From assembly GCA_031409515.1 (NCBI GenBank), contig JANNXJ010000053.1, forward strand, positions 62,001-126,000: a stretch of DNA of 64,000 bases, in the 5' to 3' direction. The translations under genes and the position numbers were made by a program. A model generated the notes under the pieces. It saw nothing but the letters and a program-made list of their open reading frames with translations. It had not been told where the DNA came from and did not search any database. Positions 50,270-58,648 of the stretch are shown here, piece by piece. The number at the start of each line of letters is the position of its first letter. Position 1 is the first letter of the stretch. This DNA comes from SHZI01 sp031409515. GTDB taxonomy: Bacteria > Pseudomonadota > Gammaproteobacteria > Steroidobacterales > GCA-2729495.

Positions 50270-53200
50270 CTAGCCTACAGGCTTTGTCCCAAGCTTCCCC
50301 CACAACCCAGCGCTCAACGGATCCCGCAATCCCCACACCACACTAATCGGCTTCTCGCCCTGCCAACCGCGGAACACTACCTGCCCGCAATAGATAAAGC
50401 CCCCAACCTGCCCCTCCTGCCGCTTCTGTTCCCGCACGAAGAGATGGATGGCTACTCCCTTCGCCACATGAGCCTGAATAAGCTGCCCATGACCAGACTC
50501 TTGCGTGGTTCGATTCTGACTCTGCCAATGAAAAGTGTCGGGTGACTCGAAGTAGTCCTTGTACGCGTGGTCCTTATCGAGATCCGACTTGTCCAGCGTC
50601 ACAAGAAGAATGACGTCCTTGGGCAGGACAACGAAGCCCTGATTCCACCGGCTCGTGGAAAACTCCTGGCCAAATAATGGGGGTATCTGTTCCCGCGAAT
50701 AGCGGCGCCAAAGCTCTGGCCCAGCGACGTTCCGCTTAGCACCGATCGGCTCCATGACCCAATCACTGCCGGACTGCTGGATTCGCACCCGAAAGTCGGT
50801 GCCGGGTTGGCCGGCATCGGGCCCAAACCACCCCCGCACGATCTCGGGCAGCAGATTAGCCTCGGCCCCAGGGAGGCGAACCACATTGATCGCGATCTTC
50901 ACAAAGTTCGCCTCGCGCATCGCCCCGTCAATGCTCACCGGGGTCCAGCCCTCAGGCAACGCCGGAGCGCGCTCCCGATCCGGCAGCTTCAGAAGCGGCT
51001 GGCCCCCCGATTGAATAATCTTGCAGACGAAGTCCGTATCCGCCGCGGCCCCAATAGCTCGGCGCAGGTAGTCAGCGAGGCGCCACTCCACCAACTCGCG
51101 GACCAAGCCCTGGAGCACTTCTCGGGTCGCCGGCGGCTCGTCGACGAGCGCACTGAAGCGCCCTTTCACGTAGCTGAAGTAGCTGGTCTGCCCCGTCCCA
51201 GCTCCGCCCACCCAGGCCGCAATCGGATTGTTCTCCAGGAGCGTCCGCAGAGCAGAGTCGTTGTCGAGCCCGTCTCCGAAGTCCGTCTGCAGAGCGGCAC
51301 TCCGCTTCACGATGCGCCGGACAGCCACAACCAGGCGGGCCACTTCAAGGCTGCCAGGCATTTCCGATTCGTTGAGCATGGCCAACAGGACGACCATCTT
51401 GTAGCTCTTGGTCATCTGGGTGCCTTCTAGAGCCGACAGAAAGTCACTATGTCGGCCCAGGACCTCCTGCTCAGCAGGCCCCAGGTCCCCGTTCGACCGA
51501 ACAAACTCTAGCCAGCTCGCAGCGCCCGTTGCCCGGGGGTTGTAGCCGTCGTGCAGGGCCTCGGAGGCTGTCGGCCGCGCTCCGATCCGCTCCTTGTAGT
51601 CCTGGTAATACCAGTGCAGCGCGTTAGTCCTTGCGGGCGGGAGTAGACCCTCGAGAATCTCGATGGCCTCAAGCTCGTAGGTCACTTCGCAACCGGGTGG
51701 CAGATCGAAGTCGCCCACGCGCAGCTGGGCAACCGCCGCGCGCAGCTCAGCCACACCGGAACCGATTTGGAAAACACTCCGGACTTTGTTCAGGAAGCTC
51801 TTGTGGTTACCGATGTAGTCGATGATGGTCAGATGGCTCTTGCCCTCCGCCCGCCTAAGACCGCGGCCAACCTGCTGAGTCCACAGGATGTTTGACTCCG
51901 TGGGGCGAAGGAGCATTACCGTATCCACGTTGGGGATATCGACACCCTCATTCAGGATATCCACGGCGAACACAACGCTGATCGTGCCGTTGGCCAGGTC
52001 CTCCAGAGATTGCGCTCGGGGTGCGCTGCTGGGCGCGGAGTGGACAGCGGCGGTCGCGATGCCCTGGGCCCGGAAATACGTTGCCATAAAGTCTGCGTGC
52101 ACCACCGAGCAGCAGAACGCGAGGGTTCGACGGCCAGCCAGGCGCCTATACTCGTCCAGAATGTTCTCTGCCCGGGCCCGGGTAGCGACTGCCGTCGTCA
52201 ACTCCTCGGGGTCGAAGCGGGTACCGCGCCAAGGGATGTTCGCGTAGTCAACGTTATCGGGCACGCCGTAGTAGTGGAACGGGCTGAGCAGGCCCTTGCG
52301 AATGCCCTCGAACAGATCGCAGCGGTAGACCAGGTTCTCCTGGCAAAGCCCCAACAAGTCGCCCCCGTCTGTCCGATCTGGCGTGGCCGTCAGGCCGAGT
52401 AGAAACTTGGGCTGGAAGTACTCGAGTAGCTTGCGATACGAGGCTGCCGCCGCGTGGTGAAACTCGTCCACCACGATGTAGTCGAACGCATCGGGTGCGA
52501 AGTTCCGCAGGTGCGGGAGCCTGCCTAAGGTCTGGATCGACGCAAACAGCACATCGGCGTTGGCGTCCTTCTGGGTGCCGCTATAGAAGCCGAGCGAGGC
52601 GTCCGGCCGGATGATCCGAAAGGTCCCGAGGGCCTGGGCCAGGATCTCGTCGCGATGAGCCACGAATAGCACGCGGTCGAAATGGCCGGGTTGGTCGCTA
52701 TCAAAGGCACTCAACCAGGTCTTACCGAGCCCCGTGGCGAGCACCACGAGACCTGCGGTATTGCCGCGTTCGCGGGTCTTTGCTAGCGCTTGCAGGGCCA
52801 GATGCTGCACGTGATGGGGCTTAGGGATCTCAGCAGGCGCTTCAGGCTGCACGCCTGTGGCGGCAATCCCGGCCTGGGGGCGACGGGCCCGATAGTCGGA
52901 CACCCAGTGGGTATTGATAAGAGTGGTGGCCGGATGTTTGTAGAGCGACTCAAAGGCACGCTCCGCCTCCCGAAAGCCCACGGCATCTACGGACGGAAAC
53001 ACCCGGAAGTTCCACTCGACGTTATCCATCAGCGCTGAACGACTGAGATTGGAGCTGCCGACGTAGGCGGCGCCCCCGCCATCGCCGAAGTGGCAGATAT
53101 AGGACTTCAGGTGGAAGCCAGTTCCCCGACGCGTCTCGTAAACGCGCAGTTCGGGGTCGCGAGGGAGGTCCAACAGGCGCAGTAGGGCCTGGGGGTCGGT

Positions 53201-53866
53201 GACTCCAAGGTAATCCCCTGTCAGCAAACGCACTTTCCCATCCCGCTCGAGCACATCACGGAGGTGCTCGAACAGTAGCGCCACGCCACTGGTCATCACA
53301 AAGGCCACGGCGATGTCGACGCGTTGGGATCGATCGATATCTGCCAGCAAGCGGCCCAGAAGTGGGGCGTCCGGCCCTGTGGTCAGCCGAAGGTCATCAA
53401 CGAACCCAAGTTGCCGATATTCGCCCGGGTCATCACGCACCAAGTAGTCGGCTTTGCCCGGGATGACGTGGCGAACCCCACCCCGGGCGTCGGCTACATC
53501 ACCCGCATAGCGCGGTATCACGTGGACGTGCAGGTGGAAGACGGTTTGACCGGCGGAGGCGCCGGCGTTGAGGCCAATGTTGTAGCCGTCGGGGGGTGGT
53601 CGGCCCTCGCGTTGGGCGCGCTCTTCAATAGCCTCGCGCACGGAGGCAAGTGCGGCCGTGAGGGCTTGCTGTTCGGCTAGGGTGGCTTCGAACCAGGTGG
53701 GTACGTGGCGGCGGGTTACCAGGAGCGCGTGGCCTGGGGACACTGGGAAGGCGTCCCATAGGCCGAGTACAAACTCCGACTCCAAAAGAACCCGAGTGGG
53801 GACTGGGCTGCAGAAGGGGCACTCGGGATCGTACTGGGCGGATTTATCGGTCACTGGGCAGCTCAA
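50270..53866 (-). CDS. HIT - PLD nuclease - SF2 helicase - DUF3427 fusion protein, 1198 aa
   Basis: Four domains in one protein. HIT: CPFC zinc pair and the triad FHLHVHVIPRY (about 111-120). PLD-type nuclease: FHLKSYI (H252, K254) with VGSSNLSRSALMDN (270-282), a single HKN-type half, so likely active as a dimer. SF2 helicase: ATGLGKT (377-383), DEFHHA, LTATPDRTDGG, and QQVGRGLRRAEGK. C-terminal DUF3427 region, ending FIYCGQVVFRGWQGEKPISV. PLD-helicase-DUF3427 proteins are known from defence regions; the additional HIT nucleotide hydrolase is unusual. Probably destroys or unwinds foreign nucleic acid. The neighbours 54-57.4 kb support this role. Confidence 0.87.
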   Translation of the reverse strand: MSCPVTDKSAQYDPECPFCSPVPTRVLLESEFVLGLWDAFPVSPGHALLVTRRHVPTWFEATLAEQQALTAALASVREAIEERAQREGRPPPDGYNIGLNAGASAGQTVFHLHVHVIPRYAGDVADARGGVRHVIPGKADYLVRDDPGEYRQLGFVDDLRLTTGPDAPLLGRLLADIDRSQRVDIAVAFVMTSGVALLFEHLRDVLERDGKVRLLTGDYLGVTDPQALLRLLDLPRDPELRVYETRRGTGFHLKSYICHFGDGGGAAYVGSSNLSRSALMDNVEWNFRVFPSVDAVGFREAERAFESLYKHPATTLINTHWVSDYRARRPQAGIAATGVQPEAPAEIPKPHHVQHLALQALAKTRERGNTAGLVVLATGLGKTWLSAFDSDQPGHFDRVLFVAHRDEILAQALGTFRIIRPDASLGFYSGTQKDANADVLFASIQTLGRLPHLRNFAPDAFDYIVVDEFHHAAAASYRKLLEYFQPKFLLGLTATPDRTDGGDLLGLCQENLVYRCDLFEGIRKGLLSPFHYYGVPDNVDYANIPWRGTRFDPEELTTAVATRARAENILDEYRRLAGRRTLAFCCSVVHADFMATYFRAQGIATAAVHSAPSSAPRAQSLEDLANGTISVVFAVDILNEGVDIPNVDTVMLLRPTESNILWTQQVGRGLRRAEGKSHLTIIDYIGNHKSFLNKVRSVFQIGSGVAELRAAVAQLRVGDFDLPPGCEVTYELEAIEILEGLLPPARTNALHWYYQDYKERIGARPTASEALHDGYNPRATGAASWLEFVRSNGDLGPAEQEVLGRHSDFLSALEGTQMTKSYKMVVLLAMLNESEMPGSLEVARLVVAVRRIVKRSAALQTDFGDGLDNDSALRTLLENNPIAAWVGGAGTGQTSYFSYVKGRFSALVDEPPATREVLQGLVRELVEWRLADYLRRAIGAAADTDFVCKIIQSGGQPLLKLPDRERAPALPEGWTPVSIDGAMREANFVKIAINVVRLPGAEANLLPEIVRGWFGPDAGQPGTDFRVRIQQSGSDWVMEPIGAKRNVAGPELWRRYSREQIPPLFGQEFSTSRWNQGFVVLPKDVILLVTLDKSDLDKDHAYKDYFESPDTFHWQSQNRTTQESGHGQLIQAHVAKGVAIHLFVREQKRQEGQVGGFIYCGQVVFRGWQGEKPISVVWGLRDPLSAGLWGKLGTKPVG

Positions 53867-54090
53867 GCCGCGACGGCAATGTGAGGGTAATCATAGCTGC
53901 TCCGGCAACCGCCTGAGTGGTCACCTCGACATGCTCCGCTAGTCTCGATTGAGCGCCCGAACCGGCCACGGAGATGTAACTGCCAGACAGCCGCTCGCAT
54001 ATATACTTCTGAACGGCGCCTTCTGGATCGCCTTAGGTCTAATGCAGAAGGTCCTTCTCACAACTATCCCTCCGGGCGGAAGCACTAGGA

Positions 54091-54975
54091 ATGACTTTCA
54101 ACGACCTACTCACGAGCAAAGGAGTTGATCCTCAGCATGTTCTCGTACTGCGACACAGGCCGCACGAGCCGGATCTTTACAACGTTTTCCCGTGGTTGGC
54201 CGCAGAGAAGCCTGATGTGTTTAATGCTTACCAACAGACTCAGGGGGAGAAGCTCGAAAAGGTCATGGCGGGCATGTCCGGCTCAGGCCATGTCGCGTCA
54301 TTTATTGGCCGTGAGCCCGGGAAAGCGTTGTTCATTGGCTTGTATTCAATTGGCAAGACAAAACCCCTTACTCGGGATGCATATTGGCGGATTCCAGCGT
54401 ATGCAGAGATGAAAGCATTTGGGATGAAGGGATTCACCGAGGACAACCCTCGGAAATCCATATTGTGGTTTGACCTTAAGGCTACCGACTTCTACACCGC
54501 TTGGAAGGGAAAGCTAGTTATAGGCTGGCCGCCTCCCGAACGGTCGTGGTGGCGGCGTTCGCATCGCAACGAGATGCCTGTAGTTTCAATTCTTGAGGAA
54601 AGTGTGCTTGACGCCGCGATGCCGGAGTGGGATGCCATTACTCTTTCTTGGGAAGAGCTCGGCGTTCTACCGTCACGCTGGAAGTCCGCCCTGTCCCACT
54701 GGCGCGGCATCTATTACATCTTCGATTCCTCCGACGGCAAGGGTTATGTGGGCTCCGCCTACGGTGAGGCCAACATATACGGTCGATGGTCGAATTACGC
54801 CGCGCGGGGGCACGGCGGAAATAGCTTGCTTAGGAAGCGGGATCCACGCACTTTCAGGTTTAGTATTCTGCAGAGAGTTTCACCGGACACGAATGCCACT
54901 GATCTCATTAGGCTCGAAAGTACGTGGAAGGAACGGCTTCATACGCGTCAGCCATTTGGTTTAAATGACAACTGA
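54091..54975 (+). CDS. GIY-YIG nuclease domain protein, 294 aa
   Basis: C-terminal GIY-YIG domain: WRGIYYIFDSSDGKGYVGSA, with Y-Y-I-F and Y-V-G motifs, the catalytic Arg in YGRWSNYAARG and the Glu in RLESTWKERL. The N-terminal 200 residues are of unknown family, AT-richer than the flanks, and include FIGREPGKALFIGLYSIGKT. It is divergent from the HIT-helicase gene and convergent with the SF1 helicase gene. Likely a DNA endonuclease; role in defence is inferred from the context. Confidence 0.8.
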   Translation: MTFNDLLTSKGVDPQHVLVLRHRPHEPDLYNVFPWLAAEKPDVFNAYQQTQGEKLEKVMAGMSGSGHVASFIGREPGKALFIGLYSIGKTKPLTRDAYWRIPAYAEMKAFGMKGFTEDNPRKSILWFDLKATDFYTAWKGKLVIGWPPPERSWWRRSHRNEMPVVSILEESVLDAAMPEWDAITLSWEELGVLPSRWKSALSHWRGIYYIFDSSDGKGYVGSAYGEANIYGRWSNYAARGHGGNSLLRKRDPRTFRFSILQRVSPDTNATDLIRLESTWKERLHTRQPFGLNDN

Positions 54976-55065
54976 GTCGACGTTTTGAGGCGATTCACCA
55001 ATTGCTATACCCGACGGCAGTCCAGAAGGTCGCAACGTTCAGTACTTACCTATGAGTGAGCTTAG

Positions 55066-56991
55066 TCACGGCTCAACGTACTTTCCGGCTTCCTCAGCCG
55101 CACGTCGCAATTCAATAGCGTCGACGCGCTGGCCTATTCGACTCTTAAAGTACCTGGCAGTTTCGGGATCCGTGAAGTAGACATAGCAACCCTTCATCCC
55201 ACGGGTCATCAGCGTTCGATACGTGTTCTTGATGATGGCGTCTGCCTTCGCGCGCGCCTGGACGGGATTCTCCCGCAGTCCCTTCTTGTAACCCTTTATG
55301 GACTGATCCTGACGTGACCGCTTCTCTGGATGCGTCACCACAACTTGATTCCGGACGACCAGATCGGGGCCGACAACCACACCAACATAGTCCAGCTCGA
55401 GGCCCTGGCACGTATGAATGCAGCCGATCTGCTTGACGGATTTCTCCGCAGAGATCCACAAGCTGCCATCCTTGGTGAGGTTCCATTGCATCGAGAACCC
55501 ATGCTCTGGGATGACAACATCTGACGCCGATGGAATCCTCTTGCTTTTCCAGTCCCAACAGTAACCGGCCACCATTCTGGCGCGATTGGCCGACCCGTTC
55601 ATTTCCTCGATTGTCTGCTGCACTTCAGTAGGCGAATCGAACACCCGAAAATCGAAGTCCGTCGGATCAAGCACGTCGTTTGCGGTCGGACGGATACCGA
55701 GAATACTATCGAGCCAAGAAAGATAGCCGTCGGATCCGTTACACCGAAACTGGGACTCCAGTTTCAGGTGTGTGACCTTGGCGCCTGCCTGCCCGGCCCA
55801 GCGCTCAATCTCCTCCTTTCGCCCGATATCCTTCCAGGTTACTCGTTGGTCCTCGTCGATAAAGAAGACTGCACACTTGGCGGCCTGAATGATCTCCTGA
55901 ATCTGGTTATTGCCAAGGTTTGAGTACAACCCCGATTTTTCATTAAGGCGATGAGCCTCGTCGACGACCAAGGCATCGAATTCATCCGGTGGAGCAGAGA
56001 TGAAGTCGCCCGACCCCGTAAACAGACTTGATATGGTCGACCTCCTGTGCGTACCAGACAGTACGCTTTCGAAGACCGCACGGGGTGCAGCATTCTTGGT
56101 GACGTACTTTGCCAGACGACCCTTGCCTATGAGGGCAACCAACAAATTGATCGCAACTACCGATTTGCCCGTGCCTGGCCCACCGTCAATAATTACTACC
56201 TGCTTCTTGCCGGCGCGCGCGCTGTCAGCCCGTGCCAGCACCGTCTCGTAAGTGACTTTCTGGTCATCAATCAGCACGAACTCCCGCTTGCCGGCCAACA
56301 TGCCCGTCAGTGAGTCGACAAGCCGCTTCGATGGACGGATTCTCCCGTTCTCGACGCGTACGATCAGGTGACCTTTGTCGCCACGACGAAAATGCTGGGC
56401 GATGAATGCCCGTAGTCGCTCCCGCTCTTTATCTCCAGCCAGGAAAAGTGGGGCGTTCCTTACGTATTCGGCGTAGAAAGGGTCATTCAGCGGGGCCCCC
56501 TCCAAAAAGTTGTGCAAATAGGCGCAGGGATGGAGGGGAACGTTCTCGGTGTCGACAGTCTCGTTGAAGTTGCGCAACAGTTCTGCGTATGACCATGCCT
56601 GATAGGAAGGGTGGCTGGTGTCCACCAGTCCCCCGCCCAGGCGAGTTCGCACGATGCCGTCCCGGTCGGTCAGTTCCGCACTCTCCCACTGTTTAAGCTC
56701 CACGACCAGAAGGCGCCCGCGGTCATCAGAATCCCTTCCGGATACCAGGACATCAATGCGCTTCGATGTCTGGGGTATCCCATACTCGATTGCAATACCA
56801 CAGTCCGACGGAATGGAGTCGTCGTTAAAAACCTTTGCAATTGCCAGGAGCGACCCCTGCCATGAGCGAACTTCGGCTGGCGAAACGCGGCGCCCGACTC
56901 TTGCCTGATAGGCCCGAAGGATGACCTTCTCGATGTCATTTTTGAACGTGTTGTCGAGAAACTCTTCTTTGGTGGACTGGTAGACGATCAT
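55066..56991 (-). CDS. PD-(D/E)XK nuclease - SF1 helicase (DUF2075) fusion, 641 aa
   Basis: N-terminal restriction-like nuclease: KRIDVLVSG (Asp80) and RLLVVELKQWE (Glu98, Lys100). SF1 helicase: IDGGPGTGKSVVAINLL (271-277 is GPGTGKS), DALVVDEAHRLN (344-347), IDEDQRVT, QFRCNG, IHTCQGLELDYVGVVVG and a C-terminal YRTLMTRGMKGCYVYFTD. This matches DUF2075 (Schlafen group 3-like) helicases. The DNA is less GC-rich than the core. It is co-directional with the MazG-like gene 21 bases upstream, so the two form an operon. Likely a defence or DNA-repair nuclease-helicase. Confidence 0.85.
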   Translation of the reverse strand: MIVYQSTKEEFLDNTFKNDIEKVILRAYQARVGRRVSPAEVRSWQGSLLAIAKVFNDDSIPSDCGIAIEYGIPQTSKRIDVLVSGRDSDDRGRLLVVELKQWESAELTDRDGIVRTRLGGGLVDTSHPSYQAWSYAELLRNFNETVDTENVPLHPCAYLHNFLEGAPLNDPFYAEYVRNAPLFLAGDKERERLRAFIAQHFRRGDKGHLIVRVENGRIRPSKRLVDSLTGMLAGKREFVLIDDQKVTYETVLARADSARAGKKQVVIIDGGPGTGKSVVAINLLVALIGKGRLAKYVTKNAAPRAVFESVLSGTHRRSTISSLFTGSGDFISAPPDEFDALVVDEAHRLNEKSGLYSNLGNNQIQEIIQAAKCAVFFIDEDQRVTWKDIGRKEEIERWAGQAGAKVTHLKLESQFRCNGSDGYLSWLDSILGIRPTANDVLDPTDFDFRVFDSPTEVQQTIEEMNGSANRARMVAGYCWDWKSKRIPSASDVVIPEHGFSMQWNLTKDGSLWISAEKSVKQIGCIHTCQGLELDYVGVVVGPDLVVRNQVVVTHPEKRSRQDQSIKGYKKGLRENPVQARAKADAIIKNTYRTLMTRGMKGCYVYFTDPETARYFKSRIGQRVDAIELRRAAEEAGKYVEP

Positions 56992-57012
56992 CGAAGTCCC
57001 TTATCCGAGGGG

Positions 57013-57384
57013 CTAAAGTTCTGTGTATTTCTTGCTGGAACCCTTGGCTCTGGCGACGGGATACCTTTCGGCATTTTGAACGATTTTTTCCGAGGCAGCT
57101 GTTGCCAAGTCGACATCCAACTTGTCAGCGAGTCGGATAAGGTAGAGGAGAACATCAGCCATCTCTTCGCCAACTGCAGCCAACTGCTCGGATGTCAGCC
57201 GACTGCTTTGCTCCTCCGTAAGCCACTGGAACGGCTCAAGTAGCTCCGCGGCCTCGACGGCAAGTGCCGAAGCAAGATTCTTCGGGGAATGAAACTGGTC
57301 CCAATCGCGATCCGTTGCGAATTGCCTGAGTTGATCTCGAAGGACAACGAGGGCATCCGTCCGCGTGCTGTGATTGGGTTCCAT
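57013..57384 (-). CDS. MazG-like nucleotide pyrophosphohydrolase, 123 aa
   Basis: All-alpha NTP pyrophosphatase: ALAVEAAELLEPFQWLTEEQ (E-x-x-E) and GEEMADVLLYLIRLADKLD (E-x-x-D), as in the MazG/RS21-C6 group. Hydrolyses (d)NTPs to monophosphates. The ATG is preceded by AAGG. It is the leading gene of a two-gene operon with the nuclease-helicase fusion; nucleotide depletion or cleaning of modified nucleotides by such enzymes can be part of anti-phage responses. Confidence 0.86.
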   Translation of the reverse strand: MEPNHSTRTDALVVLRDQLRQFATDRDWDQFHSPKNLASALAVEAAELLEPFQWLTEEQSSRLTSEQLAAVGEEMADVLLYLIRLADKLDVDLATAASEKIVQNAERYPVARAKGSSKKYTEL

Positions 57385-57567
57385 ACCAAGACCTTCTAGC
57401 CTTTGTGCTCGTTTACCGCTGACGATGCCATGATCAACGCTGGTGTTGGAGCATGGTAACTGCTGCGCAGTAGGGGCAGCGTCATCCGGATGGGGGAAGG
57501 TCATCGGGAGGGATAGATTCGCCGCCGGGTACGGCGGCTCACCCCTGCGGGGCAGCCTGCGGCTGTC

Positions 57568-57605
57568 CAAAACTGCTCTGCAGTTTTGTCGAACCGAAGG
57601 GTTCT
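57568..57605. repeat. Paired small hairpins upstream of MazG-like gene
   Basis: CAAAACTGC/GCAGTTTTG with a three-base loop (57568-57588) followed by GAACC-GAA-GGGTTC. They lie in the 286-base gap between the MazG-like gene and tRNA-Ser, which otherwise contains no gene. Strong stems with C/G-rich neighbours (CCCTGCGGGGCAGCCTGCGG) suggest an intergenic palindromic element. Confidence 0.55.
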
Positions 57606-57626
57606 GGAATCGCCTTCCCATTCCGG

Positions 57627-57673
57627 CCAATCAATAAAAAAGGGCCCAAGGTGGGCCCCATTTTATTGATTGG
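57627..57673 (-). terminator. Terminator of tRNA-Ser with extended inverted repeat
   Basis: On the minus strand the GGGCCC-ACCTT-GGGCCC stem is followed by six T residues. The pairing extends outward through CCAATCAATAAAA / TTTTATTGATTGG, so the arms total about 20 bases, and the outermost bases are the encoded CCA of the tRNA itself. Confidence 0.88.
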
Positions 57674-57763
57674 CGGAGAGGGAGGGATTCGAACCCTCGA
57701 TACACCTTTAGGGCGTATGACGGTTTAGCAAACCGTTGCCTTCAGCCACTCGGCCACCTCTCC
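57671..57763 (-). tRNA. tRNA-Ser (GCT)
   Basis: 93-nt class II tRNA with a long variable arm, read on the minus strand: acceptor stem GGAGAGG pairing with CCTCTCC, D-loop GCCGAGTGGCTGAAGGC, anticodon loop TTTGCTAAA (anticodon GCT, reading AGC/AGU), T-arm GGGTTCGAATCCC, discriminator G and an encoded CCA. It borders the acquired nuclease region on one side and csrA on the other, the usual place of this tRNA in gammaproteobacteria. Confidence 0.96.
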
Positions 57764-57813
57764 GGATCGGGCGCGCAGGATAGCAGATCAACGCCCCCGG
57801 AGAGCGCGGGTTA

Positions 57814-57841
57814 GGGATCTCGCGCCTGAAGGCGCTCCTAC
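57814..57841 (-). repeat. REP-like palindrome forming the csrA stop codon
   Basis: Minus-strand GTAGGAGCGCCTTCAGGCGC followed by GAGATCCC; the core GCGCCTTCAGGCGC is a palindrome. The TAG in its first four bases is the csrA stop. Related copies are at 62903, 63202 and, as an inverted pair, 63657-63736. Confidence 0.82.
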
Positions 57842-58026
57842 GTTACGAGGTGGCCGTTTTGCTGCTCCTGGCAGATCCGGTCGTAGATCTCCTCCCGGTG
57901 CACCGTCACTTCCTTCGGCGCCTTCACGCCCAGGCGCACCTGGTTCCCTTTGACACTCAGCACCGTGACATCCACATCGTTACCGATGACCACGGTTTCC
58001 CCTATCCGACGCGTCAGGATCAGCAT
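57838..58026 (-). CDS. csrA: Carbon storage regulator CsrA, 62 aa
   Basis: Full-length CsrA: MLILTRRIGETVVIGNDVDV, VKGNQVRLGVKAPKEVTVHR and EEIYDRICQEQ. RNA-binding dimer that blocks ribosome binding at GGA-containing leaders. A GGAGGGG lies 10-15 bases before the ATG and could itself be a CsrA site. Normally alaS sits directly upstream; here two toxin-antitoxin modules intervene. The last codon and stop are shared with a REP-like palindrome. Confidence 0.97.
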   Translation of the reverse strand: MLILTRRIGETVVIGNDVDVTVLSVKGNQVRLGVKAPKEVTVHREEIYDRICQEQQNGHLVT

Positions 58027-58393
58027 TTGGATTTTCCCCTCCGGCTTGTTGTTGTTATTCCGTTCTCGTTTTTGGTCGTCCCGCGCGCCGCTTTTGTTGC
58101 TTGAGTTCTGCGGTCGCCGCCGGGCCGTCTTGGCCTCATGCCACCCCCGGCACCGGTAACCGGATGGTAACGGAGCATACCCCGGCACTCCGGGTTGTGA
58201 ATAGCCGGGGCTGGGCAGGAACCGACCAATCAGTGGACTGGGCGGCCGTCGGAAAATCTTCCGATTCAGGGTCTTCCGCCCTGGTCTGTGGGTCGGGCGC
58301 CCCGTCCCACCCCCCAATGGGGCTGCTGAAACTGGCCAAATCCGTGGGTTCTGTCGGGCTGTGCCGCGGGCAGAGGTTGGTAGACTCGTGGCC
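58027..58393. other. Intergenic region between csrA and the toxin-antitoxin modules
   Basis: 367 bases divergent between csrA and the rightward antitoxin gene. It must contain the csrA promoter and leader. I see no supported gene, RNA or strong palindrome; TGGTAACGGAG and GGTAACCGG repeats near 58158 are short. Confidence 0.5.
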
Positions 58394-58648
58394 ATGAGTT
58401 CCACCCCGGACCAGCAGCCCATCCAGCGCACCGTCGGCAAGCGCATGTCCCGCGAGGGCCAGCCGCTGACCGACCCCGCCAGAGCGGCTGACCGGGCCGC
58501 GATGACCCGGAATGCCCGCTACCGGACACGGGCGCCAAAGGGCGTGTTCTTCTACGCCTCCCACGAGGAAATGGCAGCCGACCGCCTGCAGTGGACGATC
58601 GATCTCATTGCCGAGCGCGACCAGGCTGCCACGGACCAGGCCCGCTGA
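58394..58648 (+). CDS. Small protein of nucleotidyltransferase TA module (probable antitoxin), 84 aa
   Basis: Starts MSSTPDQQPIQRTVGKRMSR; the C-terminal KGVFFYASHEEMAADRLQW is helical. No family name recognised. It is followed by the nucleotidyltransferase gene with a one-base TGATG overlap, which is the layout expected of an antitoxin preceding a toxin, but homology does not prove it. Confidence 0.65.
   Translation: MSSTPDQQPIQRTVGKRMSREGQPLTDPARAADRAAMTRNARYRTRAPKGVFFYASHEEMAADRLQWTIDLIAERDQAATDQAR

Noticed and set aside
57671..57763. tRNA-Ser as integration site with duplicated 3' end
   Set aside because: I looked for a second copy of the T-arm/CCA sequence in the accessory region and found none, and no integrase gene is present.
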